In this document: in pieces, positions 17,052-26,299 of the stretch
Numbering within the stretch: position 1 is the stretch's first letter
How the letters are laid out: every line of letters starts with the position of its first letter
Assembly: GCA_965226185.1 (NCBI GenBank)
Contig: CBDDCT010000007.1
Span: 2,294,001 to 2,358,000 of the forward strand
DNA length: 64,000 nt
Source of the DNA: CBDCYS01 sp965226185
GTDB lineage: Bacteria; Acidobacteriota; Terriglobia; Bryobacterales; UBA6623
Reading direction: 5' to 3'
Position numbers and translations under genes: made by a program
Notes under the pieces: model-generated
Database searches by the model: none
What the model saw: the letters and a program-made list of their open reading frames with translations, nothing else
Told to the model about the DNA's origin: nothing

Positions 17052-18335
17052 ATGAACAAGCACTATGCAGTAATCGTAATCGGAGGTGGTCAGGCCGGCC
17101 TGGCCATGAGCTACAACCTGAAACAAGGGAACGTGGATCATCTGGTGTTTCAAAAGAACCGCATCGGGCATGCCTGGCGCAGCGAACGCTGGGATTCCTT
17201 CTGCCTGGTCACGCCCAACTGGCAGTGCCGCCTTCCCAGCTTTCCCTAGCAAGGCGACGACTCACACGGTTTCATGGAGAAAGATGAAATCGTGAAGTAT
17301 GTCGAGGACTACGCCAACTCGTTCGATGCCCCGGTGAAAGAGGGTGTCGAGGTTTCCCGAGTTCGGCAAAGTGAAACCGCGGAGGTTTTTGAAATCTCAT
17401 CGTCGCTGGGCGACTGCACGGCGGATCAGGTGGTGATTGCAACAGGCGCTTACCACCGGCCGAACGTGCCGCGGGCCGCCGAACGGCTTCCCGATCGCAT
17501 CATGCAACTGCACTCCTCGGAGTACCGCAACCCCCAATCTTTGCCCCAGGGCAGCGTACTGATCGTGGGCACGGGTCAGTCTGGCTGCCAGATCGCCGAA
17601 GATCTGCACTTCGCCGGCCGGCAGGTCCACCTCTCGGTCGGCAACGCCCCCCGATCTCCGCGGCTGTACCGCGGCAAGGACGTGGTCGCTTGGCTCGAGG
17701 AGATGGGCTATTACGATTTGCCGATTGATGAACATCCGAAGAAAGACACCGTCCGAACCAAGACGAATCACTATGTCACGGGCCGTGACGGCGGACGCTA
17801 GATTGATCTGCGGAAACTGGCTCTGGAGGGCATGCGGCTCTACGGGCGGTTCAATGACATCCGCGACGGCTATCTCAAGTTTGGAAACGACCTGAAGGAA
17901 AACCTCGATCACGCGGACGAAGTGGCTGAAAGCATCAAGACCAGTATCGACAACTACATCAAGGAGAACCAGATCGACACCCCAAAGGAAACTCCTTATG
18001 TGCCCGTCTGGGAGCCCTCGAACCCGCTTCTCGAACTCGGCTGCGGCGAGGCCGGCATCACCGCCATCGTGTGGTGCACGGGGTTTAAGCCGGATTTCAG
18101 TTGGATCGAGATTCCGGTGTTCGATGGAAAAGGCTACCCCGGTCACAAACGAGGCGTCACCGGCGTGCGGGGACTGTACTTCTTGGGGCTTCCTTGGCTG
18201 TACACCTGGGGCTCCGGCAGGTTTTCGGGAATTGCCCAGGACGCCGCTCACGTGGCCGATCGCATCGCGTTGAATCTGAGAGCGCGTCAGCCCCGAGCGG
18301 CGGGCCGGCTCAACGTAGGCGCCATCGGCTCTTAG
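17052..18335 (+). pseudogene. nitH: nitH, MSMEG_0569-family flavin-dependent oxidoreductase with two in-frame amber codons
   Basis: Last gene of the Nit1C cluster: an FAD-dependent monooxygenase-like protein with the dinucleotide motif VIGGGQAGLAMSY at the N-terminus, a second GTGQSGCQIAE Rossmann motif and an intact C-terminus (TWGSGRFSGIAQDAAHVAD). One continuous frame of about 427 codons is interrupted only by TAG at 17247-17249 (after RLPSFP) and TAG at 17799-17801 (after GRDGGR). There is no frameshift, and the sequence on both sides remains family-like. GAAGGAGG precedes the ATG. Nonsense mutation is likely; TAG is an ordinary stop elsewhere in this window. Confidence 0.85.
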
Positions 18336-18660
18336 GAACGCGAGTTCGAAAGCGAGGGGCGCCTCAACCCGTCAAATCGGAACGCGAGATGGACGAGAAG
18401 AGCGATACAGACTTGAGATGTCCCGATTGGCCATGGGCAGACTCTCGGAGTTCTGGCTGCTTAAGGAAATAGGTTGCTGGCACTGGGAGCACGTCTTTCC
18501 CCAATCCCCGGAATCGCATCTCATCACCAAGGATGCACTCTCGATCGATGCGCAGAGGAGGAGGAAAGGCACTGACACGTCCGTTCGACAAGGCGATCAA
18601 CTCCCCCTACGCTTAGCCCTATGATATTGTCCTTCCACCAATCGACAGTTTCCCGAGTTG

Positions 18661-18777
18661 GGCTTCATCCGAAAGGAACTTGAGCGCGACAAGGTGTCGC
18701 AGCTTCTCGTCCTCAGTCTTGCACGTCCCGCCCATCCCGCCCCGGCCGAGTTCGGAGAGGACCTTCGTAATGGGAGA
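18661..18777 (-). pseudogene. N-terminal fragment of a serine/threonine protein kinase
   Basis: About 38 residues match the start of a Pkn-type kinase domain: the glycine loop region LSELGRGGMGG, then a TEDEKLR segment and the catalytic-lysine strand HLVALKFLSDEA. The remainder of the kinase is missing. Decayed (VYKA is replaced by TCKT). Confidence 0.65.
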
Positions 18778-19472
18778 TCGTTTGGCCGACCATAAACAGG
18801 GAGATTGTACCGCTACCGGATACCTGGTGATTACAAGCCTTACCACCAGCTATCTGGCTCAGCCCATTCTAACTCATTGGACGGGGCGGGGTTTAGCTCT
18901 TCCGACGACGGGGAGGAGGGCCTCAGGCAGGCGTTAGGTGGTGGTAACGATATTTTCCCAGACAGCTATCCGACGACTCTCATTCTCGGTGGCACCTTCC
19001 AGAGTCTTGTTGTGCGTGATGGTTTAGGCCGATCATCGGGTGGGTCCCAGACCCTGAGCAAATTGATGAGTTCCGCAGATAGATCCACCCTTGTCGGCAA
19101 GGGTTGAACCAGCTACCTGGATCAAGGCTTCGCCGTCAGGGGAGGACCTGGCAGCCGCGTGTGGAGGCCCACCTCGCCGACCGGACTACGAGGCAGTTCT
19201 ATGAGTAAGACGTTGGGCGGCCAACTGATTAGCAGAGACGATGTGTACAGGTCCCAGAGGACCTTTTCAAGCTAGCGTCAGACAGGCCGAGGCTTGGTCT
19301 AAGTCTCGTACCGATTTGCACTGCCCATCCGCCGATTTTTTGTGCGGGCGTTGGCGAAACCGCAGGGCATTTGAACTTGGCGGGCTGCTTCGCGACCAGC
19401 CTTCTCATCCCATTTCTGATGCTACGTTTCGAACTTTCCGCCATGTTTGGCAAGAGTTCAACAATAGAGGCG
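18778..19472. other. Intergenic stretch, no gene seen
   Basis: About 700 bases between the kinase fragment and tctA. No frame gives a recognisable product, no repeat family member was found, and only short open frames occur. Probably decayed sequence. Confidence 0.5.
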
Positions 19473-20957
19473 CTACGGCGACGACTCCTTCTTCCTTTTG
19501 CGCAGCAGCGGCAACAGCAACGAGAGCAGCGTCGCCACCAAGAAGAACAACGCAATCGGCCGGGTTAGTGTCCCGAACCAATCACCGCGGCTCAAGATCA
19601 GCGCCCGCCGCAAGTTGGACTCCATCATGGGCCCGAGAATCAGCCCCAACACCAGCGGCCCCAAGGGAATCGACGCCTTGCGAAACAGGAACCCCAGCAG
19701 CCCCGCCACGAACATCACCCAGACGTCGACCACGGCGTTGTTCAAGGCATAGGATCCGACCGTCCCGAAGAGCACGATTCCGGCCCACAACCAGGCGTTC
19801 GGCAGCCGCAGCAAACGGGCGAGCGGCCGCGCGCCCAGCAACCCAATCACCATCATCGCCAGCGCCGCGAATACCATCAGGCACACAATGCTGAACACAA
19901 AGACCCGATGGTCCCGAAACAGCAGAGGACCCGGCTGGATGCCGTGAATCAGCAGCGCCCCGATTAAGACCGCGGACGGCGCGTCCCCCGGAATCCCCAG
20001 TGTCAGCATCGTCGTCATGGCCCCGCCGATAGCGGCGTTACACGAAGAGCAACTCGCCGCCAGGCCTTCGATCGACCCCTTGCCGAAATTCTCTTTATTC
20101 GGCGACATTCGCCGCGCCTGCTCCCATGCAATCACCGAGCCGATGTCGCCACCGGCCGCCGGCACCGCGCCGACAAGCGTCCCCACTCCGGCGCCGGTCA
20201 GCATCCCCGGCAGCATCTTTTTCCATTCGGCGGCTTTAGGCCAGATGCGTCCCAACGCCGAGGGCGGCTTGTCCAGCTTCAAGTGCCGCTCCGAGATTTG
20301 AGTCAGCACCTCGGCCAGCCCAAAAAGCCCGATCATCACCGGCACAAACGAAATACCGTCCAGAAACTCCGAGTGTCCATAGGTGAAGCGCGGATACGCT
20401 GTCATGGGATCGAGCCCGACGGTTGCCAGCGCCAGCCCCAGCATTCCGGCCAGCATGCCTTTGATCACCTGCCTGCCCGACACTCCGGCCATCAAGCTGA
20501 TGCCGAACAGCGCCAGCCCGAAATATTCGGCGGGTCCGAATCTCAAAGCAAACGCCGCGATCGGGAAGGCGGCCACCGCCAGAAAGAAAATGCTCGTGAG
20601 CTGCCCGATGGCCGAGAGCAGCGCGTTGATGCCGAGCGCCAAACCGGCCTGGCCCTTTTTCGCCATGGGATAGCCGTCCCATGAAGTGGCGATCGACGCG
20701 GGCGTGCCCGGAACGTTGATCAGAATCGCCGGGATGCCGCCTCCAGGGATCGCGCCGCCGTAGATGCCGAGCAGCATCGCCAGCCCTTCTTCGGCGGACA
20801 GCCAAAACGTGAGCGGGGTCAGCACCGCCACGCCCATGGTCGCCGTCAACCCCGGAAGAGAACCGAAGACGGCTCCCAGTGCTACGCCAATGCCGAGAAA
20901 CCCCAGAACCTTCCACTGAAGGACCGCCAGCAGTCCTTCGATCAGATCAGCGCCCAT
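19473..20957 (-). CDS. tctA: Tripartite tricarboxylate transporter, large permease TctA
   Basis: The large membrane subunit of a TTT-family carrier, which imports carboxylates with a periplasmic binding protein. The 494-residue product has about a dozen membrane segments and the two repeated family signatures: GSLPGLTATMG with GGAIPGGGIPAILINVPGTP, and TLGIPGDAPSAVLIGALL with HGIQPGPLLF. It lies downstream of tctB, 131 bp apart. No binding protein (TctC) gene is near, so the pair must use one encoded elsewhere. Confidence 0.92.
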   Translation of the reverse strand: MGADLIEGLLAVLQWKVLGFLGIGVALGAVFGSLPGLTATMGVAVLTPLTFWLSAEEGLAMLLGIYGGAIPGGGIPAILINVPGTPASIATSWDGYPMAKKGQAGLALGINALLSAIGQLTSIFFLAVAAFPIAAFALRFGPAEYFGLALFGISLMAGVSGRQVIKGMLAGMLGLALATVGLDPMTAYPRFTYGHSEFLDGISFVPVMIGLFGLAEVLTQISERHLKLDKPPSALGRIWPKAAEWKKMLPGMLTGAGVGTLVGAVPAAGGDIGSVIAWEQARRMSPNKENFGKGSIEGLAASCSSCNAAIGGAMTTMLTLGIPGDAPSAVLIGALLIHGIQPGPLLFRDHRVFVFSIVCLMVFAALAMMVIGLLGARPLARLLRLPNAWLWAGIVLFGTVGSYALNNAVVDVWVMFVAGLLGFLFRKASIPLGPLVLGLILGPMMESNLRRALILSRGDWFGTLTRPIALFFLVATLLSLLLPLLRKRKKESSP

Positions 20958-21088
20958 GCCTATGGCTCCCCATTCGGTTCACTACTTCCCCTCCCCAGGT
21001 CCTGCTCCTGCTCCGCCGGATTTGCGCTCCGGGTCTTATTCCCCGGGGTGCTTCCCTGGGCTTACTCCGGGACTTTACTCCCTGGAAT

Positions 21089-21529
21089 TTACTCCAACGA
21101 CACGCGCAGTCCCACCTGAAAAGCCGCGGTCACCGTGATCGTCAACACGGAGGCGACAGCGATACTGGCTTTCCAGCGCTGACCCAGAAATTTCAGGAAC
21201 AGGGCCAGAAAAACTCCCGTCCGAAGAGCGAACAGCCCAGTACCCCAAAGCGCGAGATAGACAAACGTCAGACCGATGGCGCCGACAATGGCAGCGCGGT
21301 TTTCGATCAGGAACTGGGCCGCCTCGCCCGCTGAATCGGCGGCATTCGGACGGACGGCCTGCAACAGCAGCGTTCCAGCCAGCAGCAGCACGACCGCGCC
21401 AATCACCCGCGGGAAAAAACCGGGGCCCGGCAGACCGCCCAGCCCGTCAGGCAATCCGGAAGAAGCGGCGACCAAGAATCCGCCCAGGGCGATGAAGCAA
21501 ACGGCGACAACAAGATTTGTACGGTTCAT
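21089..21529 (-). CDS. tctB: Tripartite tricarboxylate transporter, small subunit TctB
   Basis: The small membrane subunit, 146 residues from the ATG at 21529, with four hydrophobic segments and the family pattern LPDGLGGLPGPGFFPRVIG after the first. First gene of the tctB-tctA pair. A GTG four codons upstream is an alternative start. The gap before tctA contains a GC-rich stretch with a repeated ACTCC motif of unknown meaning. Confidence 0.85.
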   Translation of the reverse strand: MNRTNLVVAVCFIALGGFLVAASSGLPDGLGGLPGPGFFPRVIGAVVLLLAGTLLLQAVRPNAADSAGEAAQFLIENRAAIVGAIGLTFVYLALWGTGLFALRTGVFLALFLKFLGQRWKASIAVASVLTITVTAAFQVGLRVSLE

Positions 21530-21698
21530 GGATGGACTCACCAGCCGATCGCGAAGCTCTCGGACGAAGCGAACGACTCAAGCGCGTGCTAGGCACAATA
21601 CTGTTTACTTAGTGGCATCGGGGCAGTTTTCTCTTACCGAAGTCATGGTCTTCCTATCGGCGAGGCTGAGTTCGTTGCCGGGATTGCTCGTGTGTATT

Positions 21699-21946
21699 GT
21701 TACGCCCCTCCGGGGCTTTCGCCTCGTGGGGTTTTTCACCCAGGGTTCCGCTTCGCTCTACCCTGGGCTATTCATCTGACGCCGCTTCCGCGGCTCAACG
21801 GCTCTAAAGTCGACAGTATTGGGGCTAGCCCGCATTTCCCACCACCTGACGGCCGAAGCACGCGAGAGGCCCGCCGTGCTCACCGTACTGTGCCGGGCGA
21901 TGTCGCCAGGAATGGCGACACGGCACGCAAGAATGCGCGCGCCACG
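21699..21946. repeat. Intergenic palindromic repeats, including type 2 copy
   Basis: 21699-21800 is a string of hairpins (CCCCTCCGGGG, then CCCAGGGTTCCGC with a matching CCCTGGGC), and 21910-21946 is a diverged type 2 repeat like those at 10512 and 10635. This fills most of the 21542-21969 gap; no gene is seen there. Confidence 0.55.
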
Positions 21947-21969
21947 CCGGCATTGCGGCCGGGCGACAA

Positions 21970-22437
21970 TTACTCGACCCGCCGCATCTTCCACTCTCGG
22001 CGCTGACCGTCGGCGGAGTGGCTGTCACGAATCGTCAGACTGTCGCCGTCCAGATCAAACTCAGTGTGCACCGTACGGCCTACGTAAAAGGCCGACAGGG
22101 TCAGCACGGCGGTGCGGATCAGTTCGCCGCCTTCAATTCGATATTTGTAAAAGCCGGCGCCGATCGGCTGCTGGCTCATGACTTCCTCGGCCGTCATGTC
22201 CGAAAGAGACTTTTTGATTATCTTGCGGTCCTTCCCGGTCAAGATAATCATCTCGTGCGATTCGGTGTACATGTGGTATTCGGTATTTTTCGGCTGGACC
22301 TTGCCGGTGGTCAGATTCGTGATGGAGATGACTTCCCAAAGTCCTTCGAGCGGGGACGCAGCCGGTTCCGCGCCGAGATGGGCGGCTGGCAGCAGCGCCG
22401 CCATCGCCGCTGCAACAATCGAGGTTCGTAGTTTCAC
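21970..22437 (-). CDS. Exported lipocalin-like protein
   Basis: A 155-residue product with a Sec signal peptide (ending AAHLGAEPAAS), then a small beta-barrel that opens with LEGLWEVISIT, the GxW pattern of lipocalin-like domains. The C-terminus (DSLTIRDSHS then a WKMRRVE strand) closes the barrel. Such domains bind small hydrophobic ligands. It stands alone; a small weak palindromic region lies downstream. Ligand unknown. Confidence 0.65.
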   Translation of the reverse strand: MKLRTSIVAAAMAALLPAAHLGAEPAASPLEGLWEVISITNLTTGKVQPKNTEYHMYTESHEMIILTGKDRKIIKKSLSDMTAEEVMSQQPIGAGFYKYRIEGGELIRTAVLTLSAFYVGRTVHTEFDLDGDSLTIRDSHSADGQRREWKMRRVE

Positions 22438-22537
22438 AATCGCTCTCCTGATGATTCACGAATGTTCGTGACACGCATTGTACAATTTCATGAACCGGAC
22501 CGCTCGATTCTCCTGCCTAAACCGTCCTGAGCCAATC

Positions 22538-23683
22538 CTAAGCCACCGTCTCGGCCAGCCGCGTCCTGTGGTTGTCCCAGGCGAGTATGCAGAGAAACGC
22601 AAAGATCGTCAAGGCGGGTATTACCGTCCAAGGGGGCCCGAACAGAAACGAGAGAAACGGCAGGGGCACGGCCAAGGTGGCCGCGATCACCCGCAAGATA
22701 GGATTGTCCGAGCGGAACAGGACCAGCCAGATCGGCAGCAGCAAAATCGCCGCGTCGTAGGCATAAGCGTGCGGCGTGATGAGAACGCTGCCCAGCAACG
22801 CAACCGAGAGCCAGCGCCACAACGAAACTTGCCGGGCGCCAAAGACCGTGATTGCCGCCACCAGGGCGATCAGCAGCGCGGGCGCCCAAGGAGAGTGCAG
22901 TCCCAGGTTGGCCGCCACGCTCTGAATATTGATCATCAGCTCCGGAGCCGGAGAAAGCCATTCTAAATCGTCGCGCCGCAGAAGGCTGGCGTACTTCTCC
23001 ACGCCGCCGAAACCGCCCAAGACCAAAAAGACGCCCAACGCGACAATACCGGCCGTACAATATCCGGCGAAGATCCTGAATCTTTTTTGGATAAGAACGA
23101 CAACCGGCAGCAAGAAAAACAAGTGAAACTTGATCAGCCCCAGGCCCAGAACCAGGCCGCTCCAATAGTCACGCTTTCGCTCCGCCAGCAGGTAGGCGCC
23201 AATGCCAATCGCCAGAAGAAAAACGCAATCCTGTGCATTGGTGACGCCGGCAGCCGTTGGAAAATAGATGGCGCCGAAGATCATCGCGTCCCAGCCGAAG
23301 TATCGGCCGGCCCAAGCCCAGCACCCGAACAGCAGCACCGTCTGAAAAACAATCCAAGCCCAGAAGGCCGCTCCAAACGGCAGAACCGAGAGAGGGGCCA
23401 GGATCAGCGCGTAGTAGCTCGGCCGGATGAACGGAATGACATCTTCGTTGGCCGGCGCAAGGGATTTTTGTATCAGCCTTTGCGCGTCGAGATCATAGAG
23501 CTCTTCCGCCTGAGCTTGTCTGACCAGAGTCGCTCCGGTGTAGAAGCTCAAAAAGTCGTGATGGCGGGCTCTTTGATAGGTCAAAGCACCTTGGACGACC
23601 CAAAAGATCGACAGCACGACGACGAAGACGAGGGTCCCGAGCGGGAGACGGCTAGGACCGGAAGAGGCGGCGGGCGGCGGCAT
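22538..23683 (-). CDS. DUF2029 / GT87-type integral membrane glycosyltransferase
   Basis: A polytopic membrane protein with about ten helices. It has the family pattern near the N-terminus (HHDFLSFYTGATLV, then the RPSYYALILAPLSVLPF segment). GT87 members transfer mannose or similar sugars from polyprenyl phosphate in the outer leaflet; acceptor unknown. The ATG at 23683 is preferred over a TTG 12 codons upstream. It lies 100 bp upstream of the lipocalin-like gene on the same strand, with no obvious functional link. Confidence 0.75.
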   Translation of the reverse strand: MPPPAASSGPSRLPLGTLVFVVVLSIFWVVQGALTYQRARHHDFLSFYTGATLVRQAQAEELYDLDAQRLIQKSLAPANEDVIPFIRPSYYALILAPLSVLPFGAAFWAWIVFQTVLLFGCWAWAGRYFGWDAMIFGAIYFPTAAGVTNAQDCVFLLAIGIGAYLLAERKRDYWSGLVLGLGLIKFHLFFLLPVVVLIQKRFRIFAGYCTAGIVALGVFLVLGGFGGVEKYASLLRRDDLEWLSPAPELMINIQSVAANLGLHSPWAPALLIALVAAITVFGARQVSLWRWLSVALLGSVLITPHAYAYDAAILLLPIWLVLFRSDNPILRVIAATLAVPLPFLSFLFGPPWTVIPALTIFAFLCILAWDNHRTRLAETVA

Positions 23684-23785
23684 GGAACGGGGGCGGCAAA
23701 GACCCGCCGAAAGGATCAAGCTGCCTGAGTGACTGCGTCAGTTCGCGCGCGGGACGAGAGGTGTCGCAAGCAGCGGCCTTGACCT

Positions 23786-23813
23786 GACCGCAGCCCCTCG
23801 GGCCGCGGCTCTG
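23786..23813. repeat. Intergenic palindromic repeat, type 1, copy E
   Basis: A diverged core of the type 1 hairpin (GACCGCAGCCCCTCGGGCC then GCGGCTCTG) between two genes on the minus strand, close to the stop codon of the next gene. Confidence 0.55.
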
Positions 23814-23826
23814 CTTCAAGAATCGG

Positions 23827-24777
23827 CTACCAGGGCATTTTTCGTTTGGTGAAACGGCGGCCTTTGTCCGCCGTTTCCGGCGAGGCGCCGGCTCCGATCA
23901 TGATGCCCTCTTTCAGTATTTCTACTACGTCGTTCTCGCGAACGCCGTTGAGGAAGGCTATCTTGTTCTTTTTGCAGGCATCACGAACCCGCGCCCGCGC
24001 CGCGCGCATCACCGGATGCAGCGACTTGTTGGGACCGTGGCCGTCGGGAAGGGTGAGAGAAATACCCATGTCGCCCGGACCCCATTCGGCGAATCCAATC
24101 CCGGGAACGGCGGTCACCTTTTCGGCGTTGGCGAGCGCGTGCTTGTCTTCGACCTTCAAGCCAAGCAGGAATTCTCCGTCAGGATTGAGCGGCCAAGGGT
24201 CGGCCGTCCGCATGTATTCATCACGCGAAATGCCCCAGATCCCAGACGCGAAACCCTGACTGCCGTTGCCGAGCAGCCCTTCGCCAAGTTCCGGAACCAC
24301 GGGTTTGGCGTTCGGATAACGCGCCGCCCGCACCATCCACTTGATCGCCTCCGGCTCGCGAGCATGGCAAAGAAGGATGCCGTGAATACCACAGCACAGC
24401 GCTTGCTGGACCACCCAGAAATTGGCCCTCATATGCATCTCGTCGATTCCCAGCACGGGAAGCGTGGCGATGACGGCCGGGGTGCGGTGACCGCTCTTGG
24501 TCGGACCTCCGTCGACCAAGCCTCGCATGAATCCACGCAGCGCCGTAAAGTCGAGCGCACCGTGTTCCATTTCATAGTTGAGATAATCGGCGTGCGTTTG
24601 GGCAGCTTTCTTGCCCTCTTCGTAACCGCCACGTCCGCCGCCGTAATAAATCGGCTGGCCGGCCGCCAGCAGCTCGACGGCCTTATTGACGCGTTTCGGT
24701 GTGTAGGACGAGGTCTTGGCGGCGCTAGCCACAGCCGCGGCCGCCAGGGGAGTTGCGAGAAATTCTTTGCGGGTCAT
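23827..24777 (-). CDS. Exported HpcH/HpaI-type aldolase homologue
   Basis: A 316-residue product. An N-terminal Tat-like signal (MTRKEFLATPLAAAAVASA) precedes an HpcH/HpaI-type barrel with YEMEHGALD, HGILLCHAREPEAIKW, the metal-region strand LLGLKVEDKHALANAE and GFAEWGPGDMGISL. It is a close paralogue of the gene at 52416-53378 (same PxWPLNPDGE and RGRRF(T/S)KR endings). Export of an aldolase-type enzyme is unusual. The ATG at 24777 places the signal at the N-terminus; the frame opens 12 codons further upstream. Confidence 0.8.
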   Translation of the reverse strand: MTRKEFLATPLAAAAVASAAKTSSYTPKRVNKAVELLAAGQPIYYGGGRGGYEEGKKAAQTHADYLNYEMEHGALDFTALRGFMRGLVDGGPTKSGHRTPAVIATLPVLGIDEMHMRANFWVVQQALCCGIHGILLCHAREPEAIKWMVRAARYPNAKPVVPELGEGLLGNGSQGFASGIWGISRDEYMRTADPWPLNPDGEFLLGLKVEDKHALANAEKVTAVPGIGFAEWGPGDMGISLTLPDGHGPNKSLHPVMRAARARVRDACKKNKIAFLNGVRENDVVEILKEGIMIGAGASPETADKGRRFTKRKMPW

Positions 24778-25052
24778 GGTAGAACCATATACCCATCGCG
24801 GTGGCCACGTCAAGGACTCGATTTGGACGCCAAGAGAGTCTAACCCTTACCTCGGACCAATCGCCTCGCGGCCGCCTGGATCACCACGCAGCCCGGCCTT
24901 GCGATGGCTTGCCAGATGCGCCTGCTGTCTGCTCGATCTCGAACGAGCAAAGGTTCGGCGCTGGCAAATTCTAATGTCTTTACCTTAGTGCGATCGGTAC
25001 GCATGCTCCATTACCAAGCGGCAAACGCACCACGCACAATGACGTTAGAGGT

Positions 25053-25313
25053 ATGCTTGGCGTGTTATACAGGCTGGCCGGACGTCTCCGCCGATTGGTG
25101 CGTGACCAGTATGGTCAGGACCTGGTCGAATACGCACTCCTGGTGGGATTTCTAGCTGTTTCCGCGGGAGCCTTTATACCAGGTGTTGCTGACCCCATCA
25201 ACTTCATCTGGGTCAAGATTAGTTATTTGCTCTCCCCAGAATGTATGGGCGCTCCTGGTAACCCTAGCTCAAACGGCTGCGGCCCCGCCACGACGCCCGG
25301 CGGCTTTCTGTAG
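25053..25313 (+). CDS. Flp/Fap-type (type IVb) pilin
   Basis: An 86-residue product with the Flp prepilin signature: a basic leader (RLRRLVRDQYG), a cleavage Gly followed by QDLVEY with Glu at mature position +5, then the hydrophobic helix ALLVGFLAVSAGAF. The tail has two Cys (PEC and NGCG). It would form thin Tad-type pili after processing by a prepilin peptidase; no tad genes are near, so it is an orphan copy. Confidence 0.75.
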   Translation: MLGVLYRLAGRLRRLVRDQYGQDLVEYALLVGFLAVSAGAFIPGVADPINFIWVKISYLLSPECMGAPGNPSSNGCGPATTPGGFL

Positions 25314-25403
25314 GACGCGATGCCACTATACCGGCAGCTTCATCAGCCATAGCAACCTCAGCCTGCGTTGGCTGTCAGCGCACTTTTAGCGCGCAACCCG
25401 ATT

Positions 25404-26273
25404 CTACCACAGCATTTTCATCACCGCCACGGCCGCCGCCTTGAGCTGCCCGCTTAGCTCGACGATGGCGTCTTGGGTAGCGAGGCTGACGAAGTAGTTG
25501 CGGCTGCTGATAAAGGGCAATCCCGTCAAGTGGGACAGTCGCTTGGCGACGCGCGGGCCGAATTCGGGGTGGGCGTTGACGCCGGTGCCGATCGCCGTGC
25601 CTCCCAGTGCGAGCGCGGAAATGCGGGGCAGCGAGGCGCGGATGCGCGCGATGGATTGCTCCACCTGGCCGCTCCAGCCGCTCATTTCCTGGCTTAGGCG
25701 AATGGGCAGGGCGTCCATCAGGTGAGTGCGGCCCGTCTTGACGACGTGGTCGACCGTTTCGGCTTTGCGATCGATCGTATCCCGCAAGTGTTCGAGGCCC
25801 GGGATAAGCGTTTCGGCGACTTCAAGATACGCGCTGACGTGGATGGCCGTCGGGATCACGTCGTTGCTGCTTTGCCCCATGTTGACGTGATCGTTCGGGT
25901 GCACCTTCCGCCCGAGCTTCCGGGTCGCCAGCGTGGCGATCACCTCGTTGGTGTTCATGTTGGTGCTGGTCCCCGATCCGGTTTGGAAAATGTCGAGCGG
26001 AAAGTGAGCGTCGTGGTCACCACGCTCGACTTCCTTGGCCGCTTCCTGGATGGCCGCGGCCATGCCGGCTTCCATCAGACCCAAATCTTGGTTGACGGCG
26101 GCAGCAGCTCCTTTGATCAAGCCAAGGGCTTTTACGAACGTCCGTGGGAAACGCAGGCCGCTAATCGGAAAGTTCTCCACGGCTCGCTGCGTCTGCGCAC
26201 CGTAGAGTGCATCGGCGGGGACACGAACTTCGCCCATGCTGTCTTTTTCAATGCGATAATCTTGCTCTGCCAT
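25404..26273 (-). pseudogene. fumC: Class II fumarate hydratase, C-terminally truncated
   Basis: The 289-residue product is a good match to the N-terminal 60 percent of FumC (usual length about 460), with GSGTSTNMNTNEV, VHPNDHVNMGQSSNDVIPTA and the GRTHLMDALP segment. It ends at AVAVMKMLW. The catalytic GSSIMPGKVNP loop and the rest of the core helices are absent, and downstream sequence (25314-25403) is unrelated. Without the loop it cannot be an active hydratase. Start ATG at 26273. Confidence 0.85.
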
Positions 26274-26299
26274 AGAGCGTTATTATCCCAGAGAGGCTG

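Noticed and set aside
17052..18335. Recoding of TAG (for example pyrrolysine) to explain nitH
   Set aside because: TAG is the normal stop of nitB, nitD, nitE and others here, the positions have no pyrrolysine context, and no suppressor tRNA is in the window; ordinary nonsense mutation is simpler.
25314..25403. Continuation of fumC in another frame
   Set aside because: None of the three frames downstream of the stop contains the catalytic loop or other fumarase motifs, so this is truncation, not a simple frameshift.
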